This document shows positions 12,401 to 23,091 of a DNA stretch of 64,000 nt, one piece after another. The notes beneath the pieces are model-generated. The model did no database searches. It saw only the letters and a program-made list of their open reading frames with translations, and was not told the origin of the DNA. Where the stretch lies: positions 9,175,501 through 9,239,500 of the forward strand of contig NC_092669.1 in the NCBI RefSeq assembly GCF_032118995.1. The letters run 5' to 3'. This stretch comes from Asterias amurensis (Eukaryota > Echinodermata > Asteroidea > Forcipulatida > Asteriidae). The translations under genes and the position numbers were made by a program. Within the stretch, counting starts at the first letter, position 1, and every line of letters begins with the position of its first letter.

Positions 12401-14671
12401 GAGCAAGCCTAGAACTGCAGATCCAATGTTAACTTCCAGGACTAACTCTCTATCCATGCTTTCAAATGAGCCAAGAAACATGAAAGAATACATGGATCTT
12501 GAAAGAGCGAACCAAGCTCAGAGTCTGAATGAACTGAATAAAGGTTATCTACCATCCGGTTTCAATCAAGGCCATACCTCCTCCTTATACACTGATCATC
12601 TACGTATGCATGCAAGCCAAGCAGCTGCTGCTTCTTATGGTTATCCAGCAGCCTCTCGATTGATGTTACCAAGTAGGCAAATGACCTCCAATCAATCCAG
12701 CTCTGCATTCACTCCTCATGATCCCTACTCAAGGCAATCTGCATTTAGAATGCAGATGCAGATGCAGAGGCCTAGTCATCCTTTCTATCCACAGTATATG
12801 CAGGAGGCAGATCAGCTAGCTAGACAGCAGTATCAGCAACACATGCATCAGAGAGCTGCCGGATTGGGTGCTGGAGCACTGTATCAAACACCACCACCAC
12901 CAACTCGTACTCATCCAGATATGGCTTTTTATGCACAGGTATGTAATAATGCACTGCATGGTGATATTAGACTTCCTCCAAAAAACAAACACAACTCTCC
13001 TTTGAGGTTTTGTGACTAAATGCCACAGCCCAAGCATTTGATCCTTCATGGATAAAATTATGTGTTAAGGCTGAGTCACACTGCAGTGATAACCAAAACA
13101 ATAGCGATCACGACGCAAAGAGCACGCATTGTATTGGTTGAATTAGCGTGTCAGATTCTGCATGGAGCAATTCAACCAATAGAATACATTCTCTTTGCGT
13201 CGTGAGCGTTATCGTTGGTGTGACTGGCCCTTTATCCCCATTTGCTATTACTATTGTTGTCTTATGATTATTCTCCTACGCCTCTTTAAAGGCAGTGGAC
13301 ACTTGGTAATTACTCAAAATAATTTTAGACCGCAAGTTTAGAATTTGAGGTTTCGAAATCCAGCATCTGAAAGAGCACAACTTCTTGTGACAAGGTTTTT
13401 TTTTTTTTTTGACTAATTGAGCTCAAATTTTCACAGGTTTGTTATTTTATGCATGTTGAGATACACCAAGTGAGAAGACAGGTCTTTGACAATTGTCAAT
13501 AGTGTCCATTGTCTTTAAACAAAAGTAAACAAGTTAACCAACAACATGTTGGACCAGTTATCAGCATGGTGTATAACCTCTTGATATCATATTGCAGGCT
13601 GGCATCTTCAAAACCACAATGAATGATGTCCCATAAGCCTGTTTGAGTTATGGTGCACGCTTCACTGCTGCACTAGTTGGTTTGGGTAAATTTGTCTGTA
13701 TACATGTACACCTACATTAATCCAAACAGTGTACTCTTATAGTGTCCACCATGGTTGGTTTGGGTAAATTTGTCTGTATACATGTACACCCAATCCAAAC
13801 AGTGCACTCTTATGTATAGTGTCCACCATACCTCAAAACCGCTAATGGTATGACTGGAGGGTTAAACACTATAGTTCGGGTGAAATTTGGACCAACTTTC
13901 TGATAGCACAGCGTCAGGAAGTAACATGTTTATTCATTGGTTTAGCAAAGTGATTGCTAATGAAGAGAGAAATCCATTTTCTATTGCAATATCGCTACGT
14001 TGCCATGCATTAGTGTAGTTATTTAAGTTGTATCCAGCATTAAAGGGTCTATGTACTTTTTCCTAACACAAAACACAATGTCCACAGATTTACATTAAAC
14101 TTACACAGTTTGAAGATTATGATAGTAGAAAGCTTCCCTTGAAATTGTACTTACAGAGGTACTGTAGTTTTTGAGAAATGAGTAAAACAACTAATTTTGT
14201 CTCAGTTTTAGCATGTAAAAACGTATTAACCAGTCATGTTATGGTTTTGGTATAATATCATAATTGGTTAATGGAATTTCACATGCTAAAATAATTTTCG
14301 TCTTCCTGAGACGAAAATTATTTTGTGACTTGCTTTACTCATTTCTCAAAAACTACAGCACCTCAGTAAGTAATATTTGAAGGGAAGCTTTCTACTATCA
14401 TTATCTTCAAACCCTGTAAGTTTTATGTAAATCTGTGGACATTTTGAAAAAGTACCCGAATCCTTTAAAGAATCTCCCGCCACACTGGTTTTTTATTGCA
14501 GTGCCTGTTTTTAATTAATTTGGATCTAAAATGTTGTTTTGGTGTTTGTTTTGACAGCATGGTATAGGGAATGCAGTATTAAGCAGTCAGCCATCCAGTA
14601 GTGTTGGAGCACCATTACCCCATGATCCAGCCCTTCTTTCTCGCTCGTCTCATATGTCAGGATATAAGTGA
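493..14671 (+). CDS. CECR2: CECR2-type bromodomain chromatin-remodelling protein (5' partial, 8 exons)
   Basis: Nuclear scaffold that pairs with ISWI ATPases; its bromodomain binds acetyl-lysine. Exons, all with GT/AG borders and matching phases: 493-1498, 2413-2502, 3674-3791, 5079-5174, 6217-6374, 8705-8765, 10228-12938, 14558-14671 (TGA). They join into about 1450 residues. The first exon starts in mid-codon after an acceptor, so the N-terminal DDT-like exons lie outside the window. Order: Lys/Ser-rich nuclear region; a block (PRWHLVCHSQEDWQQL to FLPEIQSLFAAK, about 285-335) closely resembling human CECR2; a charged helix (ELEPRRASSRVV); the bromodomain about 437-530 with WPF shelf (SWPFSDPVDE), YYQIII and the Asn of LEYNGPG; an acidic Ser-rich stretch; a long disordered Gln/Ser/Pro/Met tail. 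The tail carries KEYMDL, like the conserved tail motif of vertebrate CECR2. The bromodomain is split over exons 5-7. The family assignment is strong; transcript ends are not visible. Confidence 0.9.
2630..2797. repeat. Short palindromic MITE (family C) in CECR2 intron
   Basis: Ends are inverted (ttaaggccaggtcacac / gtgaccaggcctta). The interior has an inverted pair of attggttgaataagcg-type sequence. Copies at 13067-13233 and 53610-53790 share ends and interior. No coding capacity. Confidence 0.65.
2889..3109. repeat. Half copy of family A MITE
   Basis: Starts with ttaaaggcagtggacac and carries agtaacatagttttcgagaa and cacacaacttcgtgtgacaa. It stops at the point where a second, complete copy begins, so two family A elements are abutted here, in the intron between CECR2 exons 2413-2502 and 3674-3791. 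Confidence 0.65.
3110..3600. repeat. Complete family A MITE with long inverted ends
   Basis: Begins aaagccagtggacactattg and ends caaaggtgtccagtgtcttt. The arm with caaagaccagtcttctcact reappears inverted near 3555-3575, giving terminal inverted repeats of roughly 90 bp. No transposase frame. This is the commonest element of the window (also 13284, 45456, 49683, 52588, 54851 and 58480 onward). Confidence 0.7.
3826..4147 (-). mobile_element. tRNA-derived SINE, minus strand
   Basis: Reverse complement of 3848-3917 has a tRNA-like head: A-box-like agctcagttggaagagcg, an anticodon loop region with GTTAATC, and a B box ggttcgaatcc. It is followed by a non-tRNA body and bordered on both sides by ttggggttg(g/a)acaaagaattga. 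The body makes a SINE more likely than a functional tRNA gene. Confidence 0.6.
5460..5763. repeat. Family B palindromic MITE
   Basis: Starts aaaggaacacgttgccttgg. Its centre has the inverted pair around attttttggagtcaaaattttgactc, and it ends with a decayed copy of the left end. Related copies are at 23680-23900, 42409-42945 and 50878-51273. In a CECR2 intron. Confidence 0.65.
5918..6120 (-). mobile_element. SINE 3' part, minus strand
   Basis: Contains tatctaccaaacaaggtact, ctcaaggcgctgagtat and tttacaaggtgctacggcgc, which match the reverse complement of the tail of the element at 29240-29640 and the copies near 43.8 and 45.2 kb. The tRNA head is not retained. Confidence 0.6.
6440..6745 (-). 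mobile_element. tRNA-derived SINE, minus strand, with partial second copy
   Basis: The reverse complement of 6470-6540 has an A-box-like tagtctagttggtaagaca and the B box gtgggttcgaatcccacc. The flanking segment gtatactcggtactttcccg occurs twice (about 6415 and 6670), indicating a partial duplication. A related plus-strand copy lies at 24120-24300. Located between the two bromodomain exons of CECR2. Confidence 0.6.
8511..8544 (+). repeat. Interstitial telomeric repeat (TTAGGG)n
   Basis: About five units, four of them exact TTAGGG hexamers, lie in the CECR2 intron between exons 6217-6374 and 8705-8765. They are flanked by unique AT-rich DNA. Too short for a telomere. Confidence 0.9.
8800..9370. 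repeat. Dispersed repeat with inverted segments
   Basis: Shares cattcatcatcacgtg, accaagcacgc and the cgcatgacaag...gagctatt...cttgtcatgcg foldback with 47820-48070. A second foldback (aactagttccctcggc / gcctcggaaactagtt) follows at about 9265-9305. No coding potential seen. Confidence 0.5.
13067..13233. repeat. Family C MITE in last CECR2 intron
   Basis: Starts ttaaggctgagtcacactgc and ends ggtgtgactggcccttta, with the internal inverted tattggttgaatt / aattcaaccaatag pair. Same family as 2630 and 53610. Confidence 0.65.
13284..13519. repeat. Family A MITE, internally deleted
   Basis: Starts ttaaaggcagtggacacttg and ends caatagtgtccattgtcttt. Central part shortened and interrupted by a poly-T run near 13400. 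Confidence 0.65.
13725..13830 (+). repeat. Short local duplication
   Basis: The segment ttggtttgggtaaatttgtc tgtatacatgtacacc appears at about 13677 and again at about 13755, each followed by ccaaacagtg.actcttat. A simple tandem duplication in the last CECR2 intron. Confidence 0.6.
14046..14470. repeat. Complete palindromic MITE (family D)
   Basis: Left part (cacaatgtccacagatttac, gatagtagaaagcttccctt, gtttttgagaaatgag) is mirrored by the right part (ctcatttctcaaaaac, aagggaagctttctactatc, gtaaatctgtggacatt). Central foldback gtcttcctgagac. Arms are about 180-200 bp. Lies just before the last CECR2 exon. Confidence 0.75.
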
Positions 14672-15046
14672 GCATTTCTACAAAGTCATATTGATTTGAC
14701 AATGGTATTTTGTATGCGCTGTCTACAGATCAGACGGCCTAATATCACATTTCAGTAGAATTACGGTGTGTTTATTCTGTCTAATAATTTCCAGGTGCAT
14801 TTTGACAGTTTCCCTTAAACCTTTTTTAAATACAAAGAGTTTGAAGGTGCTGTGAGTTTTTTGCCATTTGACTTTGGAGGACTACTGTACATGTAATTTA
14901 ATGTAGTAGACTTTGAGTTCAAATTAATATACATTTTTTGTGGTCATCAACACAACCTCCAAGTTCTAATTCATGTGCTTTTATACTTTTGAAAAACTTA
15001 ACACAAAAGCAAATACTGTATGAAAAGAAACATTTTCACTACAGTA
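14672..15046 (+). other. CECR2 3' UTR region
   Basis: Follows the TGA of CECR2. No further exon or gene is visible. I could not identify the poly(A) site with confidence; AATAAA-like strings occur only further on (for example near 18890 and 19047). Confidence 0.35.
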
Positions 15047-15047
15047 A

Positions 15048-15327
15048 ACACAGTGCCATTGCTAAATTACACAGCATCATTGCTGAACTGCCCAGTGCCA
15101 GTGTTCATCGAAACAGTGACATTGCGCAATGACACAGCATCATTGCTGAACTGCACAGTGTCATTGCTCAACTACACAGTGTCATTGCTCAACTACACAG
15201 TGTCATTGCTCAATGGCACAGTGTCATTGCTCAATGACACAGCATCATTGCTGAACTGCACAGTGACATTGTTCAACGAAACAGTGCCATTGAGCAATGG
15301 TCAATAACAGAGTGTCATTGCTCAGAG
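15048..15327 (+). repeat. Degenerate 21-bp minisatellite
   Basis: About 13 units of a cagtgtcattgctcaactaca-like repeat. The purest copies are at 15165-15225, with variants on both sides. Because 21 is a multiple of three the frame stays open, but the product would be simple repeats. Probably within or just after the CECR2 3' UTR. Confidence 0.85.
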
Positions 15328-16069
15328 ACTTGTATGAACTTTATATACATGTAACTCAATAACTACTAGAACCATGAATTTTGAATTTTGATTGTCATTT
15401 ATAATTTACATAAAAAGAATGTTCACTTCTCAACGGAAAGCTTCCAGTTATGATACTTTAATCACATAATTTTGTTTAATCTTCATCGAATACACTTATT
15501 TGTATTTTGCCATGTATCATTTGAATTAATAGTACTAGTTAATTTTAATTGTAAATGTCTAGATAGCATTACATTATTTCAGTAGAAGTTACAGCAGAGT
15601 TTGTGTCCTTGTTTAGAGACCAATAGTTTATTAGATCAGTGTTGAATGACTTTCATATACTACATGTCACTAGTCCAATAGAGAAATATTCTGATTTTTC
15701 GCCATCCATTTCTTTAATAGCAGGCCTGTATGCTTCATTTTTGAAAGGGCAAAGGCACTAAGGCAATTTCTCCTCAGTACAGGGCACCCTATGAGGAAAT
15801 TGTAAATTTCTACTGGAGCATTTCAAGGCACCAAGTCTATGACCAGGGGGCTTGGAGGTAATCGCCTTCTTTGCCCCCATGAAGTATCAGTTCAGGCCTG
15901 GACTAGTTATGGTATTTGGTTCCTGTACATATAAATCCTCTTGATTCATTCGTGCTAGGAAGGAAACAATAATGTTACAGAATCCACCAAATGCATGTCA
16001 AGTTTGCAACGAACCTGTCAAAGGTGCAATGGTTTTGGATCAGTGGATATTCTCAAACTTTCATTGATC
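15328..16069. other. Intergenic stretch without recognised gene
   Basis: AT-rich DNA. I see no coding exon, tRNA or clear repeat here. Confidence 0.4.
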
Positions 16070-16570
16070 TCAAACGTTTAAACAGCCAATAGAAGATGAT
16101 CTCAAATATATAGATATTACAGTTTTCTAATAGCTGCAGTCCATAGGAAACATAAAATATAAGGAGTCTCTTACCTCACGTTGAAACATGGTAAAAATGG
16201 GTTTTTCTCCAGAACACTCCAAGCCAAATTTGTGAAAAACGGGGGGTCAAACAAACCCGCGCGACAAAGGAATTGTGACATCAGTGGCGGCTATTTGATG
16301 TAGAAAATAGCGCCCTCAGTTTGCCAAAGCTGTAGAACTGTTCAAACCCAACTAGGGGAAAAACGTCACTGGCGTTCAGGGGTCATTATATGGATAAGCT
16401 GTTTTTGACTCTCGGCTGAAAAAGCCGCACGGCCGGGTGCATTTTTGACTCGAGTTAAATTACTAAATGCAAATTTTGAGGGTAAAATGGTTATTCACCG
16501 GTATGTGTATTTGGCCATAAAAAGGTAATGGTTGAAATATTGAGATCATCCTTTTTTGGCTGTTTAAAGT
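16070..16570. repeat. MITE-like element with inverted ends
   Basis: Left end aaacagccaatagaagatga tctcaa is matched, inverted, by ttgagatcatcc ttttttggctgttt at about 16537-16566. The interior is more GC-rich than the flanks and has no open frame of note. Confidence 0.55.
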
Positions 16571-16730
16571 GTTGTTTTTTATGGTTGTTTATCAAGATCT
16601 CGATCAGAGCGAAAGTCTTGACTTTAGATTTATCAGTGTCCAGTTTATTATTAGTCAATAAACATTGACAGATACATGTTCATGTACACACTTGCCATGT
16701 TTTTAGATGTGAAGCATACACATTAATGAA

Positions 16731-17983
16731 GCCTTTAGCTGGTAACCCAAGTTGGTTGTTGTTTTAATGAAGCCTCTCTAGCTGGTATCCCAAGTTTGTC
16801 TTTGTGCACCGGTGAGGCCTCTCGAGCAGAGATGCCAAGTCCAGAGGCCAGCTATGCGTGAGATTTTTCAAAGCTCACCCCCCCCCCACCCGGGGATTTT
16901 TTGGGGTCAGTTTTAGAAGGCCTTTCAAAATCGCCGCCCAACTTTTTTAAATTTTTATATCAAATTAAAAAAAAGTGAAGAAATTTAATTGTGGACAAAA
17001 AAGTGTTCCAAAATGCATCAAAAACCTCTTTAGAATAATTAAAACTCACATTAGGTACACAGGAGATGTTGATGGTTAATGTGGAGGTACGATTGTGTCA
17101 GATTATTTCCCCCCAAAATAAACATACAATCTACTAAAAATGATGTCCAAAATCCTCCGCTCACTTCTTCTGCCTGTTGTGTCATCGCTAGTGGAGCGCA
17201 TTTAACGAATTTGCTAAACAAATCGGGAAAAACTTGTGCGCAATAAGCATTTTGCGCTCTGCCGAATTTTAGCTGAACCTACTGGGATAGCAAAAGCATG
17301 CGCAATCTGCAAATTTGCACTCTGTTTGTGTGGCAGCTCAAGTTGATTATTCTGATAAACTGCGTGCAATCTGAAGATTGTGCAAACATTGTAGATTGCG
17401 TTTTTTGTACACACGAGCGCGATTTGGCAATGCATTGGTTTTTTTTTTTCCTGGTCTGGCCCCAATGCGTGAGAAAATGGTTGCTGTGCGTGTGAGCGTG
17501 AGACAGAGCCCAAATGCGTGAGTCTCACGCCTAATGCGTGAGACATGGTAGATCTGCTCTAGCTGGTAACCCATGTTTGTCTTTGTGTGCAAATGAAGCC
17601 TCTCTAGCTGGTATCCCAAGTTTGTTTTTGTGCTAATGAACCCTCTCTAGCTGGTATCCCAAGTTTGTTTTTGTGAGCTATTGAACCCTCTCTTGCTGGT
17701 ATCCCAAGTTTGTTTTTGTGCGCTAATGAACCCTCTCTAGATGGTATCCGAAGTTTGTTTTTGTGCGCTAATGAACCCTCTCTAGCTGGAATCCCAAGTT
17801 TATCTTTGAGCGCTAATGAAGCCTTTAGCTGGTATCCCAAGTTCGTCTTTGTGCGCTAATGAACCCTCTCTAGCTGGTACACCAAGTTGAGTTTTGTGCG
17901 CTAATGAAGCCTCTAGCTGGTATCCCAAGTTTGTCTTTGTGCACTATTGAGGCCTCTCTAGCTGGTAACTCTCTAGCTGTAGA
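16731..17983 (+). repeat. 43-bp minisatellite, first block (with non-repeat interior)
   Basis: Units of about 43 bp built on tctagctggtatcccaag and tttgtctttgtgcgctaatg. Units at 16731-16826 are followed by about 730 bp of non-repeat sequence, then continuous units from about 17555 to 17983. Unit divergence is moderate. The array resumes at 18341 beyond an inserted SINE. Confidence 0.85.
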
Positions 17984-18340
17984 GTGTCGCGGCCGAGTGG
18001 TTAAGAGCATCGAATTCAAGTTCTGGTGCTAATTCACCGGAGTGTGGGTTCAAATCCCGGTCGTGACACTTGTGTCATTGAGCAAGATACTTTACTATAA
18101 TTGCTTCTCTTCACCCAGGGGAATAAATGGGTACCTGCGAGGGTAGAGGTTGATATTGTGAATGAAAAGCTTTCGGAGCGCCACGGCAGCTCAGGGCTGT
18201 ATACTCCCTAATGGGAGCTGAGAAAGATTAAAGGGATGTTTATTGGCCCAATGAACAGGGGACTAATGTAAAGCGCATTGGTACGGTTTATTGTGAAATG
18301 CGCTATATAAGAACTTGTTATTATTATTATTATTATTATC
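17984..18340 (+). mobile_element. Complete tRNA-Leu-derived SINE inserted in minisatellite
   Basis: The head 17984-18070 folds like a tRNA: acceptor halves gtgtcgc/gtgacac, A box ggccgagtggttaagagc, anticodon loop ttcaagt (CAA, Leu), long variable arm, and B box gggttcaaatcccgg. The body has gggagctgaga and ggactaatgtaaagcgcattg, then gcgctatataagaac and (ATT)n, a LINE-like 3' tail. The tail implies mobilisation by a partner LINE, by inference. Related pieces lie at 20685, 35202 (minus) and 59680. Confidence 0.85.
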
Positions 18341-18855
18341 CCAAGTTTGTCTTTGTGCGCTATTGAAGCCTTTAGCTGGTAACCCAAGTTTGTCTTTGTG
18401 CGCTAATGAATCCCTAGCTGGTATCCCAAGTTTGTCTTTGTGCGCTAATGAACCCCTAGCTGGTATCCCAAGTTTGTCTTTGTGCGCTATTGAACCCCTA
18501 GCTGGTATCCCAAGTTAATCTTTGTGCGCTATTGAAGCCTTTAGCTGGTAACCCAAGTTTGTCTTTGTGCGCTAATGAAGCCTTTAGCTGGTAACCCAAG
18601 TTTGTCTTTGTGCGCTAATAAACCCTCTGTAGCTGGTATCCAAAGTTTGTCTTTGTGCGCTATTGAAGCCTTTAGCTGGTAACCCAAGTTTGTCTTTGTG
18701 CGCTAATAAACCCTCTGTAGCTGGTATCCCAAGTTTGTCTTTGTGCGCTATTGAACCCCTAGCTGGTAACCCAAGTTTGTCTTTGTGCGCTAATAAACCC
18801 TCTGTAGCTGGTATCCCAAGTTTGTCTTTGTTTTAATGAAGCCTCTAGCTGGTAT
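18341..18855 (+). repeat. 43-bp minisatellite, second block
   Basis: Continuation of the array interrupted by the SINE: about 12 units with tagctggta(t/a)cccaagtttg and tctttgtgcgct. Two higher-order subtypes alternate, one with aataaaccctctg and one with attgaagcctt. Confidence 0.85.
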
Positions 18856-19540
18856 GGTTTTGTGTTATGTGTATTTGAAGTGCAGTATGGAATAAATGTA
18901 GGTGAATATGACTTATTCGCATTCAACAGGCTTGATCATCAACAGTTATAAGTAGAGGCAACTAAATAGTTTTAACTACAACTTGTTAGAATAAGCCCCC
19001 ATCCAATTATGTATTTGTGTTAGATGATATTGTTGTCTGGAGAAGCAATAAATTAATTATATGTAAACTTGCTATAAGCTATTTTCCCCCTTTTTCGGGA
19101 AAAGCAAAACATGTTGAATGCTTTTCATATCCTTGAAGTACTACCTCAAACACCCATGCGGACAGTAACAATACATGTACATCATTTGTAATATGAGGTC
19201 ATTGTTTAAAGATTACGCTGAAAATCCACTTTTGCAATAACATCTTTTGATAAGTACAAGCTCTTTTTCAGTGGTATTCTATTAGTAGAACCTAATGTTG
19301 GTACATTCAATCTTTTTATATGAAAGATTTCTTATATTTTCCTGTGTATATTAACTTGTATTTTGTGGTGTTGATTGATTGTGCATTAAACGGTTATCTG
19401 AAGGGGACAAAACTTGTTCATCAAAATACAATGAGAGATGCAAATTGACATTCTGTGTGTCTGATGATGAGATTCATATTTCAATAAATAGTCAATAATA
19501 TTAAACAAAACTGAGCATGATTCATGTATTTGATTGAAGA
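18856..19540. other. Intergenic stretch without recognised gene
   Basis: AT-rich. No exon or element recognised beyond AATAAA strings near 18890 and 19047. Confidence 0.4.
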
Positions 19541-19840
19541 CCCTCCCCCCACCCCCCGGTCAAAATACCTTAAAAGAAACAGGGGCCTACTTGAATGAGA
19601 ATTCTTTAACTGGTTTATCATTGGTTGTTTCTCATTTAATTGTAATGTTGATGGTTCTACACTTTTTGTGGTCCTCAATAAAAAAATCAGACCCCAACCT
19701 CAATGTTTTGTATTTAAAAAAAAATATTTTGAATAGCAGCATGAAAGCAATTGTTTGTGTAATTACAACAACGTATCGCAACCAGGGGGCTCTGGTGCGC
19801 TTTATCTTTTGAAGAGATCTGATAATTTTAGGCTTTAAAC

Positions 19841-20320
19841 AGCTATTTTTAAGTGAAGTTGTTTCTTACGGGAATGCTATTTAATGTTGTTTTAACGTGT
19901 TGATTTACCATTCAAATGTTATTTTTGTATTTGTACACTTCGTACACTCAATTAAAAAATCAGTTCCCAACCTAAAGGTTTTGAAAAACACTTCTACCGT
20001 TGACGGCATTTGTCAAAGGGACATTGCTTTGACAGCAAGCTTGGGAGTTTTCTTTGTTATACCTCCACGCCGCAACAAAGCGGCTATACAAATTGGAGCT
20101 CCCAACTATGACGTACATGTAGCACGAGTGATTATTTAACAGAGCTTTTCGCAAAACTTTCTAAAAAGTGCTCGATGAGGGTATTCGAAACGATTGGTTT
20201 TTTTAAAGTCATATGATTTGAATTCCTTATTGATTGTAATCATTTCTAATGAAATTCAGCAAATATCACAACTAACCATTTTCGTTCAAATAGGTCTGTA
20301 AAATTAAAGTTGGTACTATT
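19841..20320. repeat. Dispersed repeat shared with 48241-48725
   Basis: Shares gctatacaaattggagctcc caactatgacgta, gggtattcgaaa and cattttcgttcaa with the second copy, in the same order over about 480 bp. A partial third copy of its start (ctcaataaaaaaatcagacc) is at about 19620-19710. No coding capacity recognised. Confidence 0.65.
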
Positions 20321-20684
20321 TGGCTTTGAATTGGGAGAAAAGCCTCACAGAAATTGGCAGCTAGCTAGTGAGTCGGTTTGGGAGATCTAACGCACTTGAT
20401 TTTTTAATTTCTTTTTGTGGGGGGGGGATGTTTTCCAGGGTAATAGCAACAATTCTAAATGGCTGACCTATCAAAAATTGAAAAGAGTTCTTGAGTGTAG
20501 TTGTCAGAAAATTTAGTTGTTAGAAAGAGTAAAATAATTATTATATTGGTTCCCTCGCCGTGACGCACATGACTTAACCAACCCCTAGAGCAATGTTGGA
20601 GCAAGTTTCAAGCCAGTTCATCGTTGCAATAAGAGGTTATGACCATTAATTTAATTGTTTTTGCTCATGATTTAGCCGTGTAGC

Positions 20685-20835
20685 GCATATTGATGTTGCA
20701 CAGGCTGCATACTCCCCACCAGGGAGCTGAGATGGTTTAGAGAATGAATTAAGGCCCAGTGACCAGGGGTAATAATGTCGGAAGCGCTTTGAGACGCCCT
20801 CAAGCGCTTATTATTATTATTAATATTATTCTGTG
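20685..20835 (+). mobile_element. SINE 3' fragment
   Basis: Has ggctgcatactccccaccag ggagctgag, ggcccagtgaccaggggtaa and (ATT)n, aligning with the body and tail of the SINE at 17984. The tRNA head is missing. Confidence 0.6.
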
Positions 20836-21330
20836 AGTTTTATCCTTTCATATGAATCTACATGTTAGAGCAATATTGGATTAAGTTATAAGTCAGTACG
20901 TCACTGCAATAATATGGAGTTTATGACCATCTAAGGTTGTTATTGTTTTCATTCATTTGGAACCAGTGACATAGTTTTGTTTTGTTTTTAACAATGGATG
21001 CATGTCTGTTGTGTTGTTCAAATTCCCTTCCTTCGTTCATGTTCAAAGTTGGTTCAAAATCATAAAAATTTAGTCTTAAGATCTTTATAAAGTCACAAGG
21101 GCACAATGTTCAACATTATAAAAAAACTTTAACATTCTTTTTATTGGTTAAAAAAACTCAAAAAATTACAATTATAGACACATTGACAATATAAAAATTT
21201 AAGGTTACAATTCTTTCAAAAACTTTGTAAAAAAATCTGTTTGGTGTGCTAGGTAAATAATAGCTATTTATTAAAGTATTGTTTGAAGCTTTGCATGGTA
21301 TGACGAAATAAAAAGAAACTCCGTTAAGAA

Positions 21331-21390
21331 CAGTATACTCCTCCTGAAGATGGGCAGAGTATACTGTTCCAAACGTCGAGACCCAACTGG
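21331..21390 (+). ncRNA. Degenerate hammerhead-ribozyme-like motif of a Penelope-like element
   Basis: Core-like ctgaaga at 21344-21350, stem-II-like tgggcag (21351) with ctgttcc (21364), then aaacgtcgag at 21371. This is the arrangement CTGANGA, stem II, (G)AAAC, GTC described for Penelope-like retroelements. The GAAA position and stem II are imperfect, so activity is doubtful. No Penelope reverse transcriptase is seen nearby. Confidence 0.45.
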
Positions 21391-21600
21391 CTTTTATCAG
21401 AGCCAACAGTCCACCCTAAGAGATTTACACATGGTTGTACCCGCAAGTTTACTATTTATTTACAGTTTCTCCTTATAGCTTTTTATTTATTTATCCAAAA
21501 AGGAGAAGATAAAAAGGTTTGAATGAGTTGCATGTGATAAAATTGGCGTACATGAGCTTGTGCGCCTGACACGCGGAAGCCAGTTGCTTTATCAACCGTT

Positions 21601-21622
21601 TAACCCCCCCCCCCCCCCCCCC
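21601..21622 (+). repeat. Poly-C tract
   Basis: About 20 consecutive C residues, a homopolymer run likely to be length-polymorphic and error-prone in assembly. Confidence 0.9.
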
Positions 21623-21629
21623 GTCAAGC

Positions 21630-22377
21630 GCTCTACACTAGGAACAGCAAAACTGTCTTGGGTATTTATGAATAAGGAAATATGTAGTTCTTTCAAGTTC
21701 GTTTAAAACAGGCATGGTCGAATTGCCGTGTGATATAAAGGCCCGAGCTGAAGGCCGTATGTTTTCACCTACATGGTATGTTCAGTATACATGTTACATG
21801 TATGATGTCCGTACGTGAGTGTTTTCCGCTTCCGTTCGTGCATATGCGGGTATAGTCTTGGTGCATATTCGTCACACACAGCGTGGCCAACTCATCGACA
21901 GCGCCTGCATCGCCCGTAAGAAGAAGCGTCTTGCATCAAGACTAGCGCGGAGTCTCCGCTCACAACCGGTTATAAACAAAGGTTTAAACATCCCCTAGTA
22001 ACAGGATCTCCACCAATTGACCCATTTCACCTGACGTCATCATCAGAAAAATCTTGAATGCGCCATACTGGTGGGCAATTTCACTGTGCGCTTTTATATA
22101 TAAGTCTATGATGCGCGTTATGCAGTAAAGTGTGCATTTTAGGTGACGTGGCGTTAATACACGTAAACCTAACTGCCCACCAACATGGTGAGCGTGGCAT
22201 TGGTCGCCGCGTGTGATGCGCGTGCAAGGGGTCAATAGGAAAAGGGAAACTGTCCGAGGTATTTATAAACTCTAATACACAACACTTTGTATAAAAGTAG
22301 TATAAAAATTGCATGAAAAAGTCATGAAGTATAATATTACATTAAATGCATGGAGGTAGCTTAAGGCAATCTCTACT
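21630..22377. other. Intergenic stretch without recognised gene
   Basis: Locally CpG-richer around 21830-21960 and 22130-22220. No exon with convincing similarity was found. Confidence 0.35.
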
Positions 22378-22560
22378 CTAATATAAAACAATACACCGAT
22401 CCATTAAGCCAGGCCAAATTATCATTGACCAATCACAACCGCGAAATCTGATCACCATTTGAACCGTTTGGTGATCTTTGCACTAATGGTGATCGGGTTT
22501 CGCGGCTGTGATTGGTCAACTGGTAAGGAGGCGGGGCGTAATGGATCGGTCTATTAGATT
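22378..22560. repeat. Short palindromic MITE
   Basis: Ends caccgatccattaagcc and cgtaatggatcggtctatta are inverted, and internal gaccaatcacaaccgcgaaa / tttcgcggctgtgattggtc is a long foldback. About 180 bp, no coding capacity. Confidence 0.65.
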
Positions 22561-23091
22561 TGAGGCAAGAAAAACAGTTTCACAATGAGGTACAAATGGA
22601 GGTGGTTGGTAATCATGACAAGCAACCTCCAATCACTTAATACATCCCCAGGCAGAAAACATGGTAGAACAAGAGTTGATATAACAACCAACTTCAACAT
22701 CCTTAAACCATATCTCTGGCTAGGAATGGCTTGGCAATGGTGTCTACACTTGATAGAATGAAATCTGCCTGTCACTGGACAGTACTTACATGTAGGGAAG
22801 CACAAGTGAGTAGGGAATAAAACACAAAACATTCCTGAAAATGGGTCACATAATTAGCAGTGTGCCAGGTGGGAGTGTCAGACACACCAAAAGGTTGTAC
22901 AAATATATAAAAAACCCTGATAAGTACAAAAAGTTTGAAAACACAAAACTAGCAACTAGACTAAAAGTAGGGACCTTAAATATTTCTGTTACAAAAAATG
23001 CATAGGAAACATAACATAAGATAGTCCATGTATGCCACAAATTACTCACTGAGCCAATATTTGCTTGATCATATTATCATTAACCTAAATA

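Noticed and set aside
15020..15307. 95-codon plus-strand frame of Asn/Leu repeats
   Set aside because: Generated by the 21-bp minisatellite after CECR2.
17984..18070. tRNA-Leu(CAA) gene
   Set aside because: It folds well but is followed by a SINE body and an (ATT)n tail and sits inside a minisatellite; a functional tRNA is unlikely though not excluded.
18341..18855. CRISPR-like spacing of repeats
   Set aside because: The whole unit repeats, with no unique spacers, and the genome is eukaryotic; this is a minisatellite.
19534..20139. Two plus-strand frames of 80-92 codons
   Set aside because: They lie in a dispersed non-coding repeat also present at 48.2-48.7 kb, where the frames are not conserved.
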